A stretch of DNA of 56,741 nt, from the NCBI RefSeq assembly GCF_000521865.1, contig NZ_JAME01000033.1:1-56741 (forward strand), given 5' to 3'. The stretch is from Roseivivax isoporae LMG 25204. GTDB lineage: Bacteria > Pseudomonadota > Alphaproteobacteria > Rhodobacterales > Rhodobacteraceae. The notes under the pieces were generated by a model. That model was given only the letters and a program-made list of their open reading frames with translations. It searched no databases and was not told the origin of the DNA. The position numbers and the translations under genes were made by a program. Shown here piece by piece: positions 42,739-52,674 of the stretch; the first letter of the stretch is position 1, and each line of letters begins with the position of its first letter.

Positions 42739-42767
42739 TGGTTAGTGCGATTCCATACCAGCGTCAA
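42739..42767 (-). promoter_or_regulatory. Promoter of the rpsM (alpha) operon
   Basis: Minus strand TTGACG (42762-42767), 17-bp spacer, TAACCA (42739-42744). The -35 is close to the sigma-70 consensus. The predicted leader of about 150 nt includes a run of six A before the ribosome binding site. Confidence 0.5.
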
Positions 42768-42801
42768 GCGCCGGACCGGATAAGTGTTGCGGAAGTCTGA
42801 A

Positions 42802-42825
42802 GGGGCGGCTCCAGGGGTCCGCCCC
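42802..42825 (-). terminator. Hairpin after adk
   Basis: GGGGCGG (42802-42808) pairs with CCGCCCC (42819-42825) around a 10-nt loop, 9 bp after the adk stop. Only UUC follows. It may partly end the rplO-secY-adk transcript before the rpsM promoter. Confidence 0.4.
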
Positions 42826-42833
42826 GGCCCGGC

Positions 42834-43474
42834 TCAGAGGTCGAGGGCGCCCACGATCTGGCTGCCGACCTCGTCGATCTCGGCCAGCCCGTCGACGGTC
42901 GTGTGCACGCCCTTGACGTAATAGTAGCCCACGAGCGGCGAGGTCTGCTTGTAATATGCCAGGAGCCGCGTGCGCAGGCTTTCCGCGTTGTCGTCGGAGC
43001 GCCGCTTGAACTCGGTGCCGCCGCACTTCTCGCACTTGCCGTCCGCCGGGATCGGCTTGGTGTGGTCGTTGTACACCTCGCCGCAGGAGGCGCAGGTCGA
43101 GCGCGCGGTGATGCGGGCGACGAGCGCGTCGTCGTCCACGCGCAGCTCGATCACGCGGTCGAGGTCCTGCCCCATCTCGTGCAGCAGTTCGCCGAGCGCG
43201 TCGGCCTGCTTCAGCGTGCGGGGGAACCCGTCGAAGATGAAGCCCGACGGGTTCGGGTCCTGCAGCTGCTCGCGGATCAGCCCGATGACGATGTCGTCCG
43301 TCACGAGCTCTCCGCGTGCCATCACCTCGGCCACGCGCTGGCCCATCTCGGTGCCCGAGTCCTTGGCCGCGCGGAGCATGTCGCCCGTCGAGAGCTGTTT
43401 CATGCCGCGGGTCTCTTCGAGCCGGCGGGCCTGGGTTCCCTTGCCGGCGCCGGGCGGTCCGAGAAGTATGATGT

Positions 43475-43478
<4 letters not shown>
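42834..43478 (-). CDS. adk: Adenylate kinase
   Basis: A 214-residue nucleoside monophosphate kinase, 2 ADP to ATP plus AMP. P-loop [11 protein letters not shown] (7-17), AMP-binding [16 protein letters not shown], and a long LID domain. The LID carries two Cys-x2-Cys pairs ([10 protein letters not shown] and KCEKCGGTE), which indicates a structural metal site of the type seen in Gram-positive enzymes, uncommon in E. coli-like homologues. The start overlaps the secY stop (ATGA), so it is coupled to secY, as in many bacteria. Confidence 0.98.
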
Positions 43479-44839
<1,361 letters not shown>

Positions 44840-44924
44840 GTGACGCCTCTCTCTTTCAGACGAACGCCGCCCGGAGCGTTTCCTCGCTCACGGGCGGCGC
44901 CGGAAAACCCGTGGTGACATGTAA

Positions 44925-44943
44925 TGGGCGGCGGAGCCGCCCA
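44925..44943 (-). other. Hairpin between rplO and secY
   Basis: TGGGCGGC/GCCGCCCA stem of 8 bp with a GGA loop, 7 bp after the rplO stop. UUAC follows, so any termination would be weak; it may set the ratio of secY to rplO message. Confidence 0.35.
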
Positions 44944-44950
44944 CAACACC

Positions 44951-45424
44951 TCATTCAGCCGGCTGAACCGCCGTCACCTTGAGCGCGCCGCCTGCCTTCT
45001 CGACGGCCTCGACGGCCGACTTGGAGGCACCGGTGACCTCGATGGTCAGGGCGCGGGTGAGCTCGCCCTTGGCGAGGACGCGGACGCCGTCCTTCTTGCG
45101 CCGCACGAGACCCGAGGCCACGAGCGCGTCCTCGGTGATGGTCTGGCCGGCGTCGATCTTGCCCGCCTCGACGAACTTCTCGATCAGGCCGAGGTTCACG
45201 ACGGCGTAGGACTTGCGGTTGGGCTTGTTGAAGCCGCGCTTGGGCAGCCGCTGGTAGAGCGGCATCTGGCCGCCCTCGTAGCCGTTGATGGCCACGCCCG
45301 AGCGGGATTTCTGACCCTTGATGCCCCGTCCGCCGGTCTTGCCCTTGCCGGAGCCGGCGCCGCGGCCGATGCGCTTGGCCTTCTTGGCCGCGCCGTCATT
45401 GTCGCGCAGTTCGTTCAGTTTCAT
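44951..45424 (-). CDS. rplO: 50S ribosomal protein L15
   Basis: A 157-residue protein: [22 protein letters not shown], the Gly-rich [20 protein letters not shown] and [18 protein letters not shown] are diagnostic. Start ATG 45424 follows AGGAG. In E. coli L15 follows L30 directly; here a Gfa-like gene, a terminator and a new promoter separate them. It heads the unit rplO-secY-adk. Confidence 0.99.
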   Translation of the reverse strand: MKLNELRDNDGAAKKAKRIGRGAGSGKGKTGGRGIKGQKSRSGVAINGYEGGQMPLYQRLPKRGFNKPNRKSYAVVNLGLIEKFVEAGKIDAGQTITEDALVASGLVRRKKDGVRVLAKGELTRALTIEVTGASKSAVEAVEKAGGALKVTAVQPAE

Positions 45425-45531
45425 TGTCGCTACTCCTTGCCGGATGTGGCCCCCCAGCGACGGAGCGGGCCAAACACGGCGTGTGGTGGTCGGATGGATA
45501 CGGACCCCCCGGATCGGGGCGCCACCGGGGG

Positions 45532-45561
45532 CGTATAGACGAGGGCGGCGGGCGGGATCAA
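45532..45561 (-). promoter_or_regulatory. Promoter of rplO-secY-adk
   Basis: Minus strand TTGATC (45556-45561), 18-bp spacer, TATACG (45532-45537), inside CGTCTATACG. The -35 overlaps the loop of the hairpin at 45545-45575. It gives a leader of about 100 nt. Confidence 0.5.
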
Positions 45562-45575
45562 GTCCCGCCCGCCGC
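45545..45575 (-). terminator. Perfect 13-bp hairpin after the Gfa-like gene
   Basis: GCGGCGGGCGGGA (45545-45557) pairs perfectly with TCCCGCCCGCCGC (45563-45575), 5-nt loop, 41 bp after the stop of the Gfa-like gene. No U-tract follows. The stem overlaps the -35 of the rplO promoter. Confidence 0.45.
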
Positions 45576-45615
45576 AAATTCCGCACCGCCGGTACGACGT
45601 GTCGCGCCCCGCCCC

Positions 45616-46059
45616 TCAGGCGGCCGATGCCGGCCAGGAGAAGTCGGGGCGCAGGCCCTCGTAGACGGGACGCCCGTCCGACGGCTTGTCGTAGCCCTTC
45701 GTCTCGTCCCAGAAGGCGTGGTAGCTCGCGCCCGGGAAGGCCGCGTCGTCGTAGCCCATGACGTTCGGCACGGCGACGCGGATGCGCTTCTGCTTGTCGT
45801 CGAGCATGAGCGGCGCGCCGCACTCGGTGCAGGTGCAGAGCTCGAGCGGACCGCCGGGATTGTCCGCGTTGAACGGCTGGCGCTTCATCTTCTCGGGATG
45901 GTCCACGGCGAGGTCGCCGTAGTTGAAGAACGCCACGTGGGTCGTGTGCTGCCCGGTCACGGACTTGCAGACGTTGCAGTGGCATTCGTGGTTGTCGATC
46001 GGCTCGGCCTTGGCGGTGACGTGCACGTGCTCGCACCCGCCCTTGTAGGGACTGGACAT
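45616..46059 (-). CDS. Gfa-like (glutathione-dependent formaldehyde-activating family) zinc protein
   Basis: A 147-residue protein of the GFA/CENP-V fold. Zinc-type cysteines are visible in [14 protein letters not shown] (C-x-C-x2-C) and [12 protein letters not shown] (C-x-C-x2-C). The usual first motif CxC reads GGCEHVHV here, so one Cys is replaced by His. Family members bind two zinc ions; Gfa of Paracoccus speeds formaldehyde-glutathione adduct formation, but most relatives have no proven activity. It sits inside the ribosomal cluster between rpmD and rplO, flanked by a terminator upstream and a hairpin downstream. ATG 46059 follows AGGAG. Linkage to ribosomes may be only positional. Confidence 0.88.
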   Translation of the reverse strand: MSSPYKGGCEHVHVTAKAEPIDNHECHCNVCKSVTGQHTTHVAFFNYGDLAVDHPEKMKRQPFNADNPGGPLELCTCTECGAPLMLDDKQKRIRVAVPNVMGYDDAAFPGASYHAFWDETKGYDKPSDGRPVYEGLRPDFSWPASAA

Positions 46060-46182
46060 CTCTCGCTCCTCCCGTTCGTGGCGCGCGGCATTCTCTGGTC
46101 CGCGCCCGCCCATGAGGCCAGAGCGGGGCGCGCTTGGCGAGACACACTTTCGGATGCACGCGCGCGCGTGCCGTCGGAACGC

Positions 46183-46212
46183 AAAACGCCCCGGCCGTTG
46201 CGGGCCGGGGCG
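46183..46212 (-). terminator. Rho-independent terminator after rpmD
   Basis: A perfect 10-bp stem CGCCCCGGCC/GGCCGGGGCG (46187-46196 with 46203-46212) with a 6-nt loop is followed on the minus strand by UUUU. It lies 33 bp after the L30 stop and ends the rpmC-to-rpmD unit before the Gfa-like gene. Confidence 0.8.
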
Positions 46213-46244
46213 TCCGAAATCGCTGTCCTCGCGGAGGCGCGGGC

Positions 46245-46433
46245 TCAGCCGCGCTCCTCGATGATCTGCACGAGGTGCGGGATCTTGTTGATCATGCCGC
46301 GCACCGAGGGGGTGTCCTCGAGCTCGCGCGTCTTGTGCATCTTGTTCAGCCCCAGACCGATCAGCGTGCGGCGCTGGACGTCCGGGCGGCGGATCGGCGA
46401 GCCGATCTGCTTGACGACGATGGTCTTAGCCAT
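46245..46433 (-). CDS. rpmD: 50S ribosomal protein L30
   Basis: A 62-residue protein: [29 protein letters not shown] (in part) and [15 protein letters not shown] are typical. Start 3 bp after rpsE. Followed by an intrinsic terminator, so it is the last gene of the rpmC-rpmD transcription unit. Confidence 0.98.
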   Translation of the reverse strand: MAKTIVVKQIGSPIRRPDVQRRTLIGLGLNKMHKTRELEDTPSVRGMINKIPHLVQIIEERG

Positions 46434-46436
46434 GGA

Positions 46437-47024
46437 TCAGGCCTCCTCGGCGAGCTGGGTCTGCGGGTCGCCGTGGGTCGGCGCCTCTTCGCGCTTGGGC
46501 AGGATGTCCGACACCTTCTTGCCGCGGCGCTGGGCCACGTGGCGCGGGGACTGTTCCTTGCCGAGACCCTCGAGGGTGGCGCGGATCATGTTGTAGGGGT
46601 TCTGCGAGCCGAGCGACTTGGCGACCACGTCGTGCACGCCCAGCATCTCGAACACGGCGCGCATCGGGCCGCCCGCGATGATCCCGGTACCCTGCGGCGC
46701 CGCGCGCATCACGACCCGGCCGGCACCGTGGCGCCCCTCGATGTCGTGGTGCAGCGTCCGGCCTTCGCGCAGCGGCACGCGCATCATGCGGCGCTTCGCC
46801 TGCTCGGTCGCCTTGCGGATGGCCTCGGGGACCTCCTTGGCCTTGCCCTTGCCGAAACCGACGCGGCCCTTCTGGTCACCCACGACCACGAGCGCCGCGA
46901 AGCCGAAGCGCTTGCCGCCCTTGACCGTCTTGGAGACGCGGTTGATCGCGACCAGGCGGTCGGCGAATTCGGGGGCCTCGTCGCGGTCGCGGCGGCCGCC
47001 CCGTCTGTTGTCACGTTCTGCCAT
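46437..47024 (-). CDS. rpsE: 30S ribosomal protein S5
   Basis: A 195-residue protein. The double-stranded RNA-binding part [23 protein letters not shown] (in part), the [24 protein letters not shown] block and the C-terminal [18 protein letters not shown] are diagnostic. A 30-residue tail ([19 protein letters not shown]) is longer than in E. coli. ATG 47024 follows AAAGGAT; a TTG just before is unneeded. It is separated from rplR by 200 bp. Confidence 0.98.
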   Translation of the reverse strand: MAERDNRRGGRRDRDEAPEFADRLVAINRVSKTVKGGKRFGFAALVVVGDQKGRVGFGKGKAKEVPEAIRKATEQAKRRMMRVPLREGRTLHHDIEGRHGAGRVVMRAAPQGTGIIAGGPMRAVFEMLGVHDVVAKSLGSQNPYNMIRATLEGLGKEQSPRHVAQRRGKKVSDILPKREEAPTHGDPQTQLAEEA

Positions 47025-47174
47025 CAAGGCATCCTTTCCGTCATGGGCGCCAGGGCCCGTTGTCCGATCGCAGTGGGCGCACGCGCCCCCCGATCATCGA
47101 GGCAGGCCGGTGGCCCGCCTGCGCCGCAGGGAACCGGGCACGCGATGGTCCGCGTCCGCCGGTCCCGGCAACAC

Positions 47175-47199
47175 GTGCGGCGGGACGCGCCCGCCGCAC
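47175..47199 (-). other. Intercistronic hairpin between rplR and rpsE (repeat copy 2)
   Basis: GTGCGGCGGG pairs with CCCGCCGCAC around ACGCG (10-bp stem, 5-nt loop). It matches the hairpin at 40645-40667 except for one loop base and the outer pair. No U-tract follows; the surrounding 200-bp gap holds no ORF or promoter that I can support. Confidence 0.5.
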
Positions 47200-47224
47200 G
47201 AGGGATCACGGTCCGGGGACCCGA

Positions 47225-47584
47225 TCAGATCTTCAGGCCGGCCTCGCGGGCCGCGTCCGCCACGGCCTTGACCCGGCCGTGGAACAGGAAACCGCCGCGG
47301 TCGAAGTAGGCTTCCTCGATGCCCGCCTTCTTCGCCCGCTCGGCGATCGCGGCGCCGATCTTCTGCGCCGCCTCGATCGTGTTCTTGCCGACGACGCCCA
47401 GATCCTTCTCGAGGGTCGAGGCGGAAGCCAGCGTGCGGCCGGCCACGTCGTCGATCAGCTGAACGCTGATGTTCTTGTTCGAGCGGTGGACCGTGAGGCG
47501 CACGCGCCCCGCGTTGACCGCCCGCAGCTTGTTCCGGACGCGCAGACGGCGCTTCAGGAACTGCACTCTCTTGCTGTATGCCAT
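47225..47584 (-). CDS. rplR: 50S ribosomal protein L18
   Basis: A 119-residue protein: [23 protein letters not shown] (in part), [23 protein letters not shown] (in part) and [24 protein letters not shown] (in part). L18 binds 5S rRNA. Start 11 bp after rplF. It is followed by an unusual 200-bp gap with a hairpin before rpsE. Confidence 0.99.
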   Translation of the reverse strand: MAYSKRVQFLKRRLRVRNKLRAVNAGRVRLTVHRSNKNISVQLIDDVAGRTLASASTLEKDLGVVGKNTIEAAQKIGAAIAERAKKAGIEEAYFDRGGFLFHGRVKAVADAAREAGLKI

Positions 47585-47595
47585 GTTCGCCGTCC

Positions 47596-48129
47596 TTACT
47601 TCTTCTTGCCTTCCTTCTGGAAGATGTACTCATCCTTGTAGCGGATTCCCTTGCCCTTGTAGGGCTCGGGGCGCCGCCAGTCGCGGATGTTCGAAGCCAC
47701 CTGGCCCACCTGCTGAAGGTCGTGACCTTCAACAGAGAGTTCGGTGGGCTTCGCCGCGGTGATGGTAATCCCTTCCGGAATGGCGAATTCGACCTCGTGG
47801 CTGTAGCCCAGGTTCAGCTTCAGGACGTTGCCCTGAACCTGACCCCGGTAACCGACGCCGCGGATTTCGAGGTCCTTCTTGAAGGTCTGCTGCACGCCGT
47901 GGACCATGTTCGCGATCATCGTCCGCGTCATGCCCCATTGCTGGCGCGCGCGCTTGGACTTGCCGCGCGGGTCAACCTTGACCGCGCCCTCGTCGATCGT
48001 GATCGTCACGTCGTCGGTGGCGGTGAAGCTCTGGGTGCCCTTCGGCCCCTTCACCTCGATGGTCTGGCCCGACACGGTGGCGCTGGTCCCCGAGGGGAGC
48101 GCGACCGGCTTCTTACCAATACGAGACAT
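47596..48129 (-). CDS. rplF: 50S ribosomal protein L6
   Basis: A 177-residue protein: [19 protein letters not shown], the [21 protein letters not shown] (in part) block and the C-terminal [26 protein letters not shown] (in part). L6 sits near the sarcin-ricin loop. ATG 48129 follows GAGGGCGAG; 10 bp after rpsH. Confidence 0.99.
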   Translation of the reverse strand: MSRIGKKPVALPSGTSATVSGQTIEVKGPKGTQSFTATDDVTITIDEGAVKVDPRGKSKRARQQWGMTRTMIANMVHGVQQTFKKDLEIRGVGYRGQVQGNVLKLNLGYSHEVEFAIPEGITITAAKPTELSVEGHDLQQVGQVASNIRDWRRPEPYKGKGIRYKDEYIFQKEGKKK

Positions 48130-48139
48130 CTCGCCCTCC

Positions 48140-48532
48140 TCAGAATACGGTGCAGAGCACTTCGCCGCCCACGTTCTGGGCACGGGCGCTCGCATCCGAC
48201 ATCACGCCACGCGACGTGGAGACGATGGAAACGCCCAGACCCTGGCGGACCTGCGGAATGGACTCGACGCCGAGATAGACGCGGCGGCCGGGCTTCGAGA
48301 CGCGCTTGAGCTCGCGGATCACCGGCTCGCCCTCGTAGTACTTGAGGGAGATCACGAGCGTCGGGTGGCCGCGCTCGTCGGTGCCCTTCTCGTAGCCGCG
48401 GATGTAGCCCTCGTCCGCGAGGACGTCGAGCACCCAGGCGCGCAGCTTGGAGGCCGGCGTCGACACGGTGGACTTGCCACGCATGCCGGCGTTGCGGATG
48501 CGGGTCAGCATATCGCCGATAGGATCGTTCAT
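48140..48532 (-). CDS. rpsH: 30S ribosomal protein S8
   Basis: A 130-residue protein: [61 protein letters not shown] (in parts) are diagnostic. S8 binds the 16S central domain and in E. coli represses the spc operon. It is 13 bp after rpsN. Confidence 0.99.
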   Translation of the reverse strand: MNDPIGDMLTRIRNAGMRGKSTVSTPASKLRAWVLDVLADEGYIRGYEKGTDERGHPTLVISLKYYEGEPVIRELKRVSKPGRRVYLGVESIPQVRQGLGVSIVSTSRGVMSDASARAQNVGGEVLCTVF

Positions 48533-48545
48533 GTGCCTGCCCTCC

Positions 48546-48851
48546 TTACCAGCTCGACTTGACCATGCCGGGCAGCATGCCCTTCGAGCCGAGCTCGCGG
48601 AGCATGATCCGGCTGATCTTCAGCTTGCGGTAATAGGCGTGCGGACGCCCCGTCAGCTGGCAGCGGTTGTTCAGCCTGGTCGGCGAGGAGTTGCGCGGAA
48701 GCTGCGCGAGCTTCAGGCGTGCCTTGAAGCGCTCCTCCATCGGCTTCGATTCGTCGATTGCGATCTCTTTCAGAGAAGCGCGCTTGGCCGCGTATTTCGC
48801 CACGAGCCGCTCACGCTTTTTCTGACGTTCGACCATGGATTTCTTTGCCAT
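48546..48851 (-). CDS. rpsN: 30S ribosomal protein S14
   Basis: A 101-residue long-form S14 without the zinc-binding CxxC of the short form: [51 protein letters not shown] (in parts). It lies between rplE and rpsH with 13-bp gaps on each side. Confidence 0.99.
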   Translation of the reverse strand: MAKKSMVERQKKRERLVAKYAAKRASLKEIAIDESKPMEERFKARLKLAQLPRNSSPTRLNNRCQLTGRPHAYYRKLKISRIMLRELGSKGMLPGMVKSSW

Positions 48852-48864
48852 GATATCTTTCCCT

Positions 48865-49425
48865 TCAGCCCGTGAACGGCATGTTGAAGTGCTTCAGAAG
48901 CGCCTTCGCCTCGGCATCGCTCGCGGCCGTCGTGGTCACGATGATGTCCATGCCCCAGACCTCGTCGACCTTGTCGAAGTCGATCTCGGGGAAGACGATG
49001 TGCTCCTTGAGGCCCATCGCGAAGTTGCCGCGGCCGTCGAAGCTGGGCTTCACGCCGCGGAAGTCGCGGATGCGCGGCATCGCGATGGTGATGAGCCGGT
49101 CGAGGAAGTCGTACATGCGGTCGCCGCGGAGCGTCACCTTGGCGCCGAGCGGCATTTCCTCACGCACGCGGAAACCCGCGATCGACTTCTTCGCCTTGGT
49201 CACGACCGCTTTCTGGCCGGCGATGCGGGACAGGTCTTCCTGTGCCGACTTGGCCTTCTTGCTGTCGCGGACCGCCTCGGCACCGCAGCCGATGTTCAGC
49301 ACGATCTTGTCGAGCCGGGGGATCTGCATGTCGTTCTTGTAGCCGAACTCTTCCTTCAGCTTGCCGCGGATCTCGTCGCGGAAGAGCTGGCGAAGGCGCG
49401 GGGTGTAGGTCGCGGTATCAAGCAT
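48865..49425 (-). CDS. rplE: 50S ribosomal protein L5
   Basis: A 186-residue protein: [25 protein letters not shown] (in part), [43 protein letters not shown] (in part). L5 binds 5S rRNA and the P-site tRNA. Its ATG lies inside the end of rplX, an 8-bp overlap that couples their translation. Confidence 0.99.
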   Translation of the reverse strand: MLDTATYTPRLRQLFRDEIRGKLKEEFGYKNDMQIPRLDKIVLNIGCGAEAVRDSKKAKSAQEDLSRIAGQKAVVTKAKKSIAGFRVREEMPLGAKVTLRGDRMYDFLDRLITIAMPRIRDFRGVKPSFDGRGNFAMGLKEHIVFPEIDFDKVDEVWGMDIIVTTTAASDAEAKALLKHFNMPFTG

Positions 49426-49729
49426 CGATCACGTCCCCCGTGGTCTTGGCGAAACGCACCTTCTTGTCGCCGTCCATGCGGAAGCCGACGCGGGTGGCCT
49501 TGCCGTTCTTGTCGAGCAGAGCGAGGTTCGACAGGTCGATCGGCATCGCCTTCGGCTGGCGGCCGCCCTGGGCGTTCTGGGTCTGGCGCTGGTGACGGAT
49601 CGCCATGTTGATGCCGTCGACGACGGCCTTGCCGTCCTTCGGCATCACCTGCGCGATGGTCCCCTGCTTGCCCTTGTCCTTGCCGGCGAGCACGACGACC
49701 TTGTCACCCTTGCGGAGTTTCGCAGCCAT
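49418..49729 (-). CDS. rplX: 50S ribosomal protein L24
   Basis: A 103-residue protein with the KOW motif [21 protein letters not shown] (in part) and [16 protein letters not shown]24 starts 50S assembly. Its ATG overlaps the rplN stop by one base (TGATG) and its stop overlaps rplE. Confidence 0.99.
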   Translation of the reverse strand: MAAKLRKGDKVVVLAGKDKGKQGTIAQVMPKDGKAVVDGINMAIRHQRQTQNAQGGRQPKAMPIDLSNLALLDKNGKATRVGFRMDGDKKVRFAKTTGDVIDA

Positions 49730-50097
49730 CACAGCACCTCCGGAGCGAGCGAGATGATCTTCATGAAGTTCTTCGCGCGCAGCTCGCGCACCACGGGTCC
49801 GAAGATCCGGGTGCCGACGGGCTCGCCCGCGTTGTTGAGGATCACCGCGGCGTTGCGGTCGAAACGGATGGCGGTCCCGTCTTCGCGACGGACCTCCTTG
49901 GCGGTGCGCACGACGACGGCCTTGCGGACGTCGCCCTTCTTCACGCGGCCGCGCGGGATGGCTTCCTTGACCGAGACGACGATGATGTCGCCCACGGACG
50001 CATACTTGCGCTTGGAACCACCCAGAACCTTGATGCACTGAACTCTCCGGGCACCGGAGTTGTCAGCGACATCCAGATTGGTCTGCATCTGGATCAT
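49729..50097 (-). CDS. rplN: 50S ribosomal protein L14
   Basis: A 122-residue protein: [39 protein letters not shown] and the C-terminal [24 protein letters not shown] (in part) are diagnostic. It begins 74 bp after rpsQ and is coupled to rplX. Confidence 0.99.
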   Translation of the reverse strand: MIQMQTNLDVADNSGARRVQCIKVLGGSKRKYASVGDIIVVSVKEAIPRGRVKKGDVRKAVVVRTAKEVRREDGTAIRFDRNAAVILNNAGEPVGTRIFGPVVRELRAKNFMKIISLAPEVL

Positions 50098-50171
50098 GTG
50101 GTTTCTCCCGACCTTCCGGGGCTGTTCTGGTTAAGTCCCCGGGGTTTCGATCTAACCGAAAGGTGGCTCGC

Positions 50172-50402
50172 CTACTCGGCGATCACCTCCCAGCGCTTCG
50201 TCTTGGATTTCGGCGCGCATTCGATGATGCGGACGGAATCTCCGACCTTGAAGGTCTCGGCCTCGTCGTGGGCGCGATACTTCTTGGACTTCCGGATCGT
50301 CTTTTGCAGGACCGGATGCTTGAAGCGGCGCTCGACCGAAACGGTGACGGTCTGGGCGTTCGCCGTGGAGGTCACGGTGCCTGAAAGGATACGCTTGGGC
50401 AT
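50172..50402 (-). CDS. rpsQ: 30S ribosomal protein S17
   Basis: A 76-residue protein: [33 protein letters not shown] (in parts) and [20 protein letters not shown]17 helps 16S folding. It is 14 bp after rpmC. Confidence 0.98.
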   Translation of the reverse strand: MPKRILSGTVTSTANAQTVTVSVERRFKHPVLQKTIRKSKKYRAHDEAETFKVGDSVRIIECAPKSKTKRWEVIAE

Positions 50403-50416
50403 GTGTCCGCTCCCCC

Positions 50417-50623
50417 TTATTCAGCCGAGGCCGCGGCAGCGGCCTTCTGGTTCAGCACGGTCTTCACCCGCGCGATGTCGCGGCGCACGGTCCGCATGCG
50501 CGCGGTGTTCTCGAGCTGGCCGGTGGCCTGCTGGAAGCGCAGGTTGAAGGCCTCTTTCTTGAGCTGGACAAGGCTGTCCCGGAGTTCGTCCGGCGTCTTG
50601 TCACGGAGTTCGCTGGCGTTCAT
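50417..50623 (-). CDS. rpmC: 50S ribosomal protein L29
   Basis: A 68-residue helical protein: [56 protein letters not shown] (in parts). L29 lies at the peptide exit tunnel. In most bacteria it follows L16 directly; here an oxygenase gene, a terminator and a new promoter intervene. It heads the unit rpmC to rpmD, with a leader of about 80 nt. Confidence 0.98.
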   Translation of the reverse strand: MNASELRDKTPDELRDSLVQLKKEAFNLRFQQATGQLENTARMRTVRRDIARVKTVLNQKAAAAASAE

Positions 50624-50712
50624 GTCGCCCCTTTCTCTCAACATCACCGGAGGGCCCCCGCCCGCATGCGCAGGGTCACCCTGATTCCGGTGGAGTCCGT
50701 GGATGAGGCGCC

Positions 50713-50741
50713 CGCATAGACGGGATCCACCCGCATTGCAA
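50713..50741 (-). promoter_or_regulatory. Promoter of the rpmC-rpmD unit
   Basis: Minus strand TTGCAA (50736-50741), 17-bp spacer, TATGCG (50713-50718), identical in both hexamers and spacing to the rpmI promoter. It lies 40-70 bp beyond the stop of the oxygenase gene. Confidence 0.6.
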
Positions 50742-50781
50742 GCGCGAACCTGGGATGGTCGACGGACCGGCGGTCGCGGAC

Positions 50782-51402
50782 CTATTCCCACCTGTAGTTG
50801 AAGCTGACCGAGATGCGTTCGTCCTCGGACATGTTCATGGGGACCTCGTGGCGCAGCCAGCTTTCCCACAGCAGGACCTCGCCGGCCTCGGGGGCGAGGT
50901 ACACGAAGGTCTTGAGCTCTTCCGGGCAGTCCTTGAGGCGCGTCGGTGCGGCCATCATCATCGGCAGGCGCGGGTCCTCGAGGCGCAGCGCCGACGTCCC
51001 CTCGGGCATCTGCACGTAGGTCGTCCCCGAGATCACCGAGTGGGGATGGATGTGGCTGCCATGTGCGCCGCCCTCGGGCAGGATGTTGATCCAGATGTCC
51101 TCGAGCACGAGGCCCTTGTCACCGAGGTCGAAGGCCAGGTCCCGCGCGAAGGACGCGACATGGGCATCCAGCGCCTTGACCACGTCGGCGAAGATCGGGA
51201 AGCGCCAGGGCAGGTCCGTCAGCGAGGCATAGGAGGTGTAGCCCGGGTAGCCTTCGCGCTCGCACCAGTCCTGCCCCGCCTCGTCGTCCTCTGCGATGGA
51301 ATAGCACGATGCGGCCAGCTCGCCGGTGTCCACGGCGGGGCCGTGGTCGGAGAGGCGGGCGCGGTAGAGGCGGGTCGCGAAAAGCGAGGAGATCTTCGGC
51401 AT
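50782..51402 (-). CDS. Putative 2-oxoglutarate/Fe(II) oxygenase (TIGR02466-like) inside the ribosomal cluster
   Basis: A 206-residue protein resembling the TIGR02466 family of putative 2OG-Fe(II) oxygenases. The double-stranded beta-helix metal motif region is [18 protein letters not shown]: His117, His119 and His121 cluster where HxD is usual, so the acidic ligand is replaced or missing. The distal His185 is in [12 protein letters not shown] and Arg196 ([11 protein letters not shown]) is placed to bind 2-oxoglutarate. It lies between rplP (137-bp gap with terminator) and rpmC (158-bp gap with promoter). No Shine-Dalgarno site is visible; a TATGAC lies six bases before the ATG, so a leaderless message is possible. 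Substrate unknown; a ribosomal protein or translation factor is a reasonable guess. Confidence 0.8.
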   Translation of the reverse strand: MPKISSLFATRLYRARLSDHGPAVDTGELAASCYSIAEDDEAGQDWCEREGYPGYTSYASLTDLPWRFPIFADVVKALDAHVASFARDLAFDLGDKGLVLEDIWINILPEGGAHGSHIHPHSVISGTTYVQMPEGTSALRLEDPRLPMMMAAPTRLKDCPEELKTFVYLAPEAGEVLLWESWLRHEVPMNMSEDERISVSFNYRWE

Positions 51403-51478
51403 GGCGCCGTCATAGCCGAGGCGCGCGGCTTAGACGAGGGGGTTCGGTGCCCCCTGCCCCGAACATCGGCCGGACGCG

Positions 51479-51510
51479 AAAAGGCCCCCGCCGGGTCGCC
51501 GGCGGGGGCC
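51479..51510 (-). terminator. Rho-independent terminator after rplP
   Basis: A perfect 12-bp stem GGCCCCCGCCGG/CCGGCGGGGGCC (51483-51494 with 51499-51510), 4-nt loop, followed on the minus strand by UUUU (51479-51482). It starts 30 bp after the L16 stop and ends the rplB-rplP part of the S10 cluster before the oxygenase gene. Confidence 0.88.
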
Positions 51511-51539
51511 TCGATGCCTTGCGCGGGGCGCGGACGGAC

Positions 51540-51953
51540 TTACCAGTCCTCGCGTACCACGATGCGGGTCTTGATCGGCAGCTTCATCGAGGCGAGACGC
51601 AGCGCTTCGGTCGCGATCTCCTCGCTGACGCCGTCGATCTCGAACATGACGCGGCCCGGCTTGACCTTGCAGGCCCAGCGGTCGACCGAACCCTTACCTT
51701 TACCCATCCGGACCTCGATCGGCTTTGCCGACACGGGCACATCCGGGAAGATGCGGATCCAGACACGGCCCTGACGCTTCATGTGGCGCGTCATGGCCCG
51801 GCGGGCAGCCTCGATCTGGCGCGCGGTGACGCGCTCGGGCTGGGTCGCCTTCAGTCCGTAGGTACCGAAGTTCAGGTCGGAGCCACCCTTGGCCTCGCCC
51901 TTGATCCGGCCCTTGAACTGCTTGCGGAACTTCGTGCGTTTGGGTTGCAGCAT
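51540..51953 (-). CDS. rplP: 50S ribosomal protein L16
   Basis: A 137-residue protein: [61 protein letters not shown] (in parts), and [24 protein letters not shown] (in part). L16 organises the A-site and peptidyl transferase region. The Arg equivalent to E. coli Arg81, hydroxylated there by YcfD/RoxA, falls in the VRMGKGKGS loop. It is 13 bp after rpsC and is followed by a strong terminator. Confidence 0.99.
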   Translation of the reverse strand: MLQPKRTKFRKQFKGRIKGEAKGGSDLNFGTYGLKATQPERVTARQIEAARRAMTRHMKRQGRVWIRIFPDVPVSAKPIEVRMGKGKGSVDRWACKVKPGRVMFEIDGVSEEIATEALRLASMKLPIKTRIVVREDW

Positions 51954-51966
51954 GTCTCAGCCCTCC

Positions 51967-52674
51967 TCAGCGACGGCCGCCGGGGCCGCGCGGCGCCGGT
52001 CCGTCCTGCAGTTCCTGCGTGCGGCGGTCGCGTGCCTGGGGATCGTGCTCGAGGATCTCGCCTTTGAAGATCCAGACCTTGATCCCGATGATGCCGTAGG
52101 GCGTGACCGCCTCCACGTTGGCGTGGTCGATGTCCGCGCGCAGCGTGTGCAGCGGAACCCGGCCCTCGCGGTACCATTCGGTCCGCGCGATCTCGGCGCC
52201 GCCGAGACGGCCCGAAACGTTCACCCGGATGCCCTGGGCGCCCATGCGCATCGCGTTCTGCACCGCGCGCTTCATGGCACGGCGGAACGACACCCGGCGC
52301 TCGAGCTGCTGGGCGATCGATTCACCCACCAGACGTGCGTCGAGCTCGGGCTTGCGCACCTCGACGATGTTGAGGTGAAGTTCGGACGCGGTCATGCGGC
52401 CGAGCTTCTTGCGCAGCGCCTCGATGTCGGCGCCCTTCTTGCCGATGATGACACCGGGACGGGCGGCGTGGATCGTCACCCGGCACTTCTTGTGCGGGCG
52501 CTCGATGATCACGCGGGACACGCCCGCCTGCTTGGCTTCCTTGTGGATGAACTCGCGGATCGCGATGTCCTCGAGCAGCAGGTTGCCGTAGTCCTTGGTG
52601 TCGGCGTACCAGCGGCTGTCCCAGGTGCGGTTCACCTGCAGACGCATGCCGATCGGATTGGTCTTGTTGCCCAT
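51967..52674 (-). CDS. rpsC: 30S ribosomal protein S3
   Basis: A 235-residue protein. The KH domain has [31 protein letters not shown] (in parts); the C-terminal part has [21 protein letters not shown] (in part), [19 protein letters not shown] and [15 protein letters not shown]3 is part of the mRNA helicase at the entry tunnel. Its ATG overlaps the rplV stop by one base. Confidence 0.99.
   Translation of the reverse strand: MGNKTNPIGMRLQVNRTWDSRWYADTKDYGNLLLEDIAIREFIHKEAKQAGVSRVIIERPHKKCRVTIHAARPGVIIGKKGADIEALRKKLGRMTASELHLNIVEVRKPELDARLVGESIAQQLERRVSFRRAMKRAVQNAMRMGAQGIRVNVSGRLGGAEIARTEWYREGRVPLHTLRADIDHANVEAVTPYGIIGIKVWIFKGEILEHDPQARDRRTQELQDGPAPRGPGGRR

Noticed and set aside
47025-47224. 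A promoter for rpsE in the rplR-rpsE gap.
   Set aside because: The only TTGCCG has no acceptable -10 at 16-18 bp.
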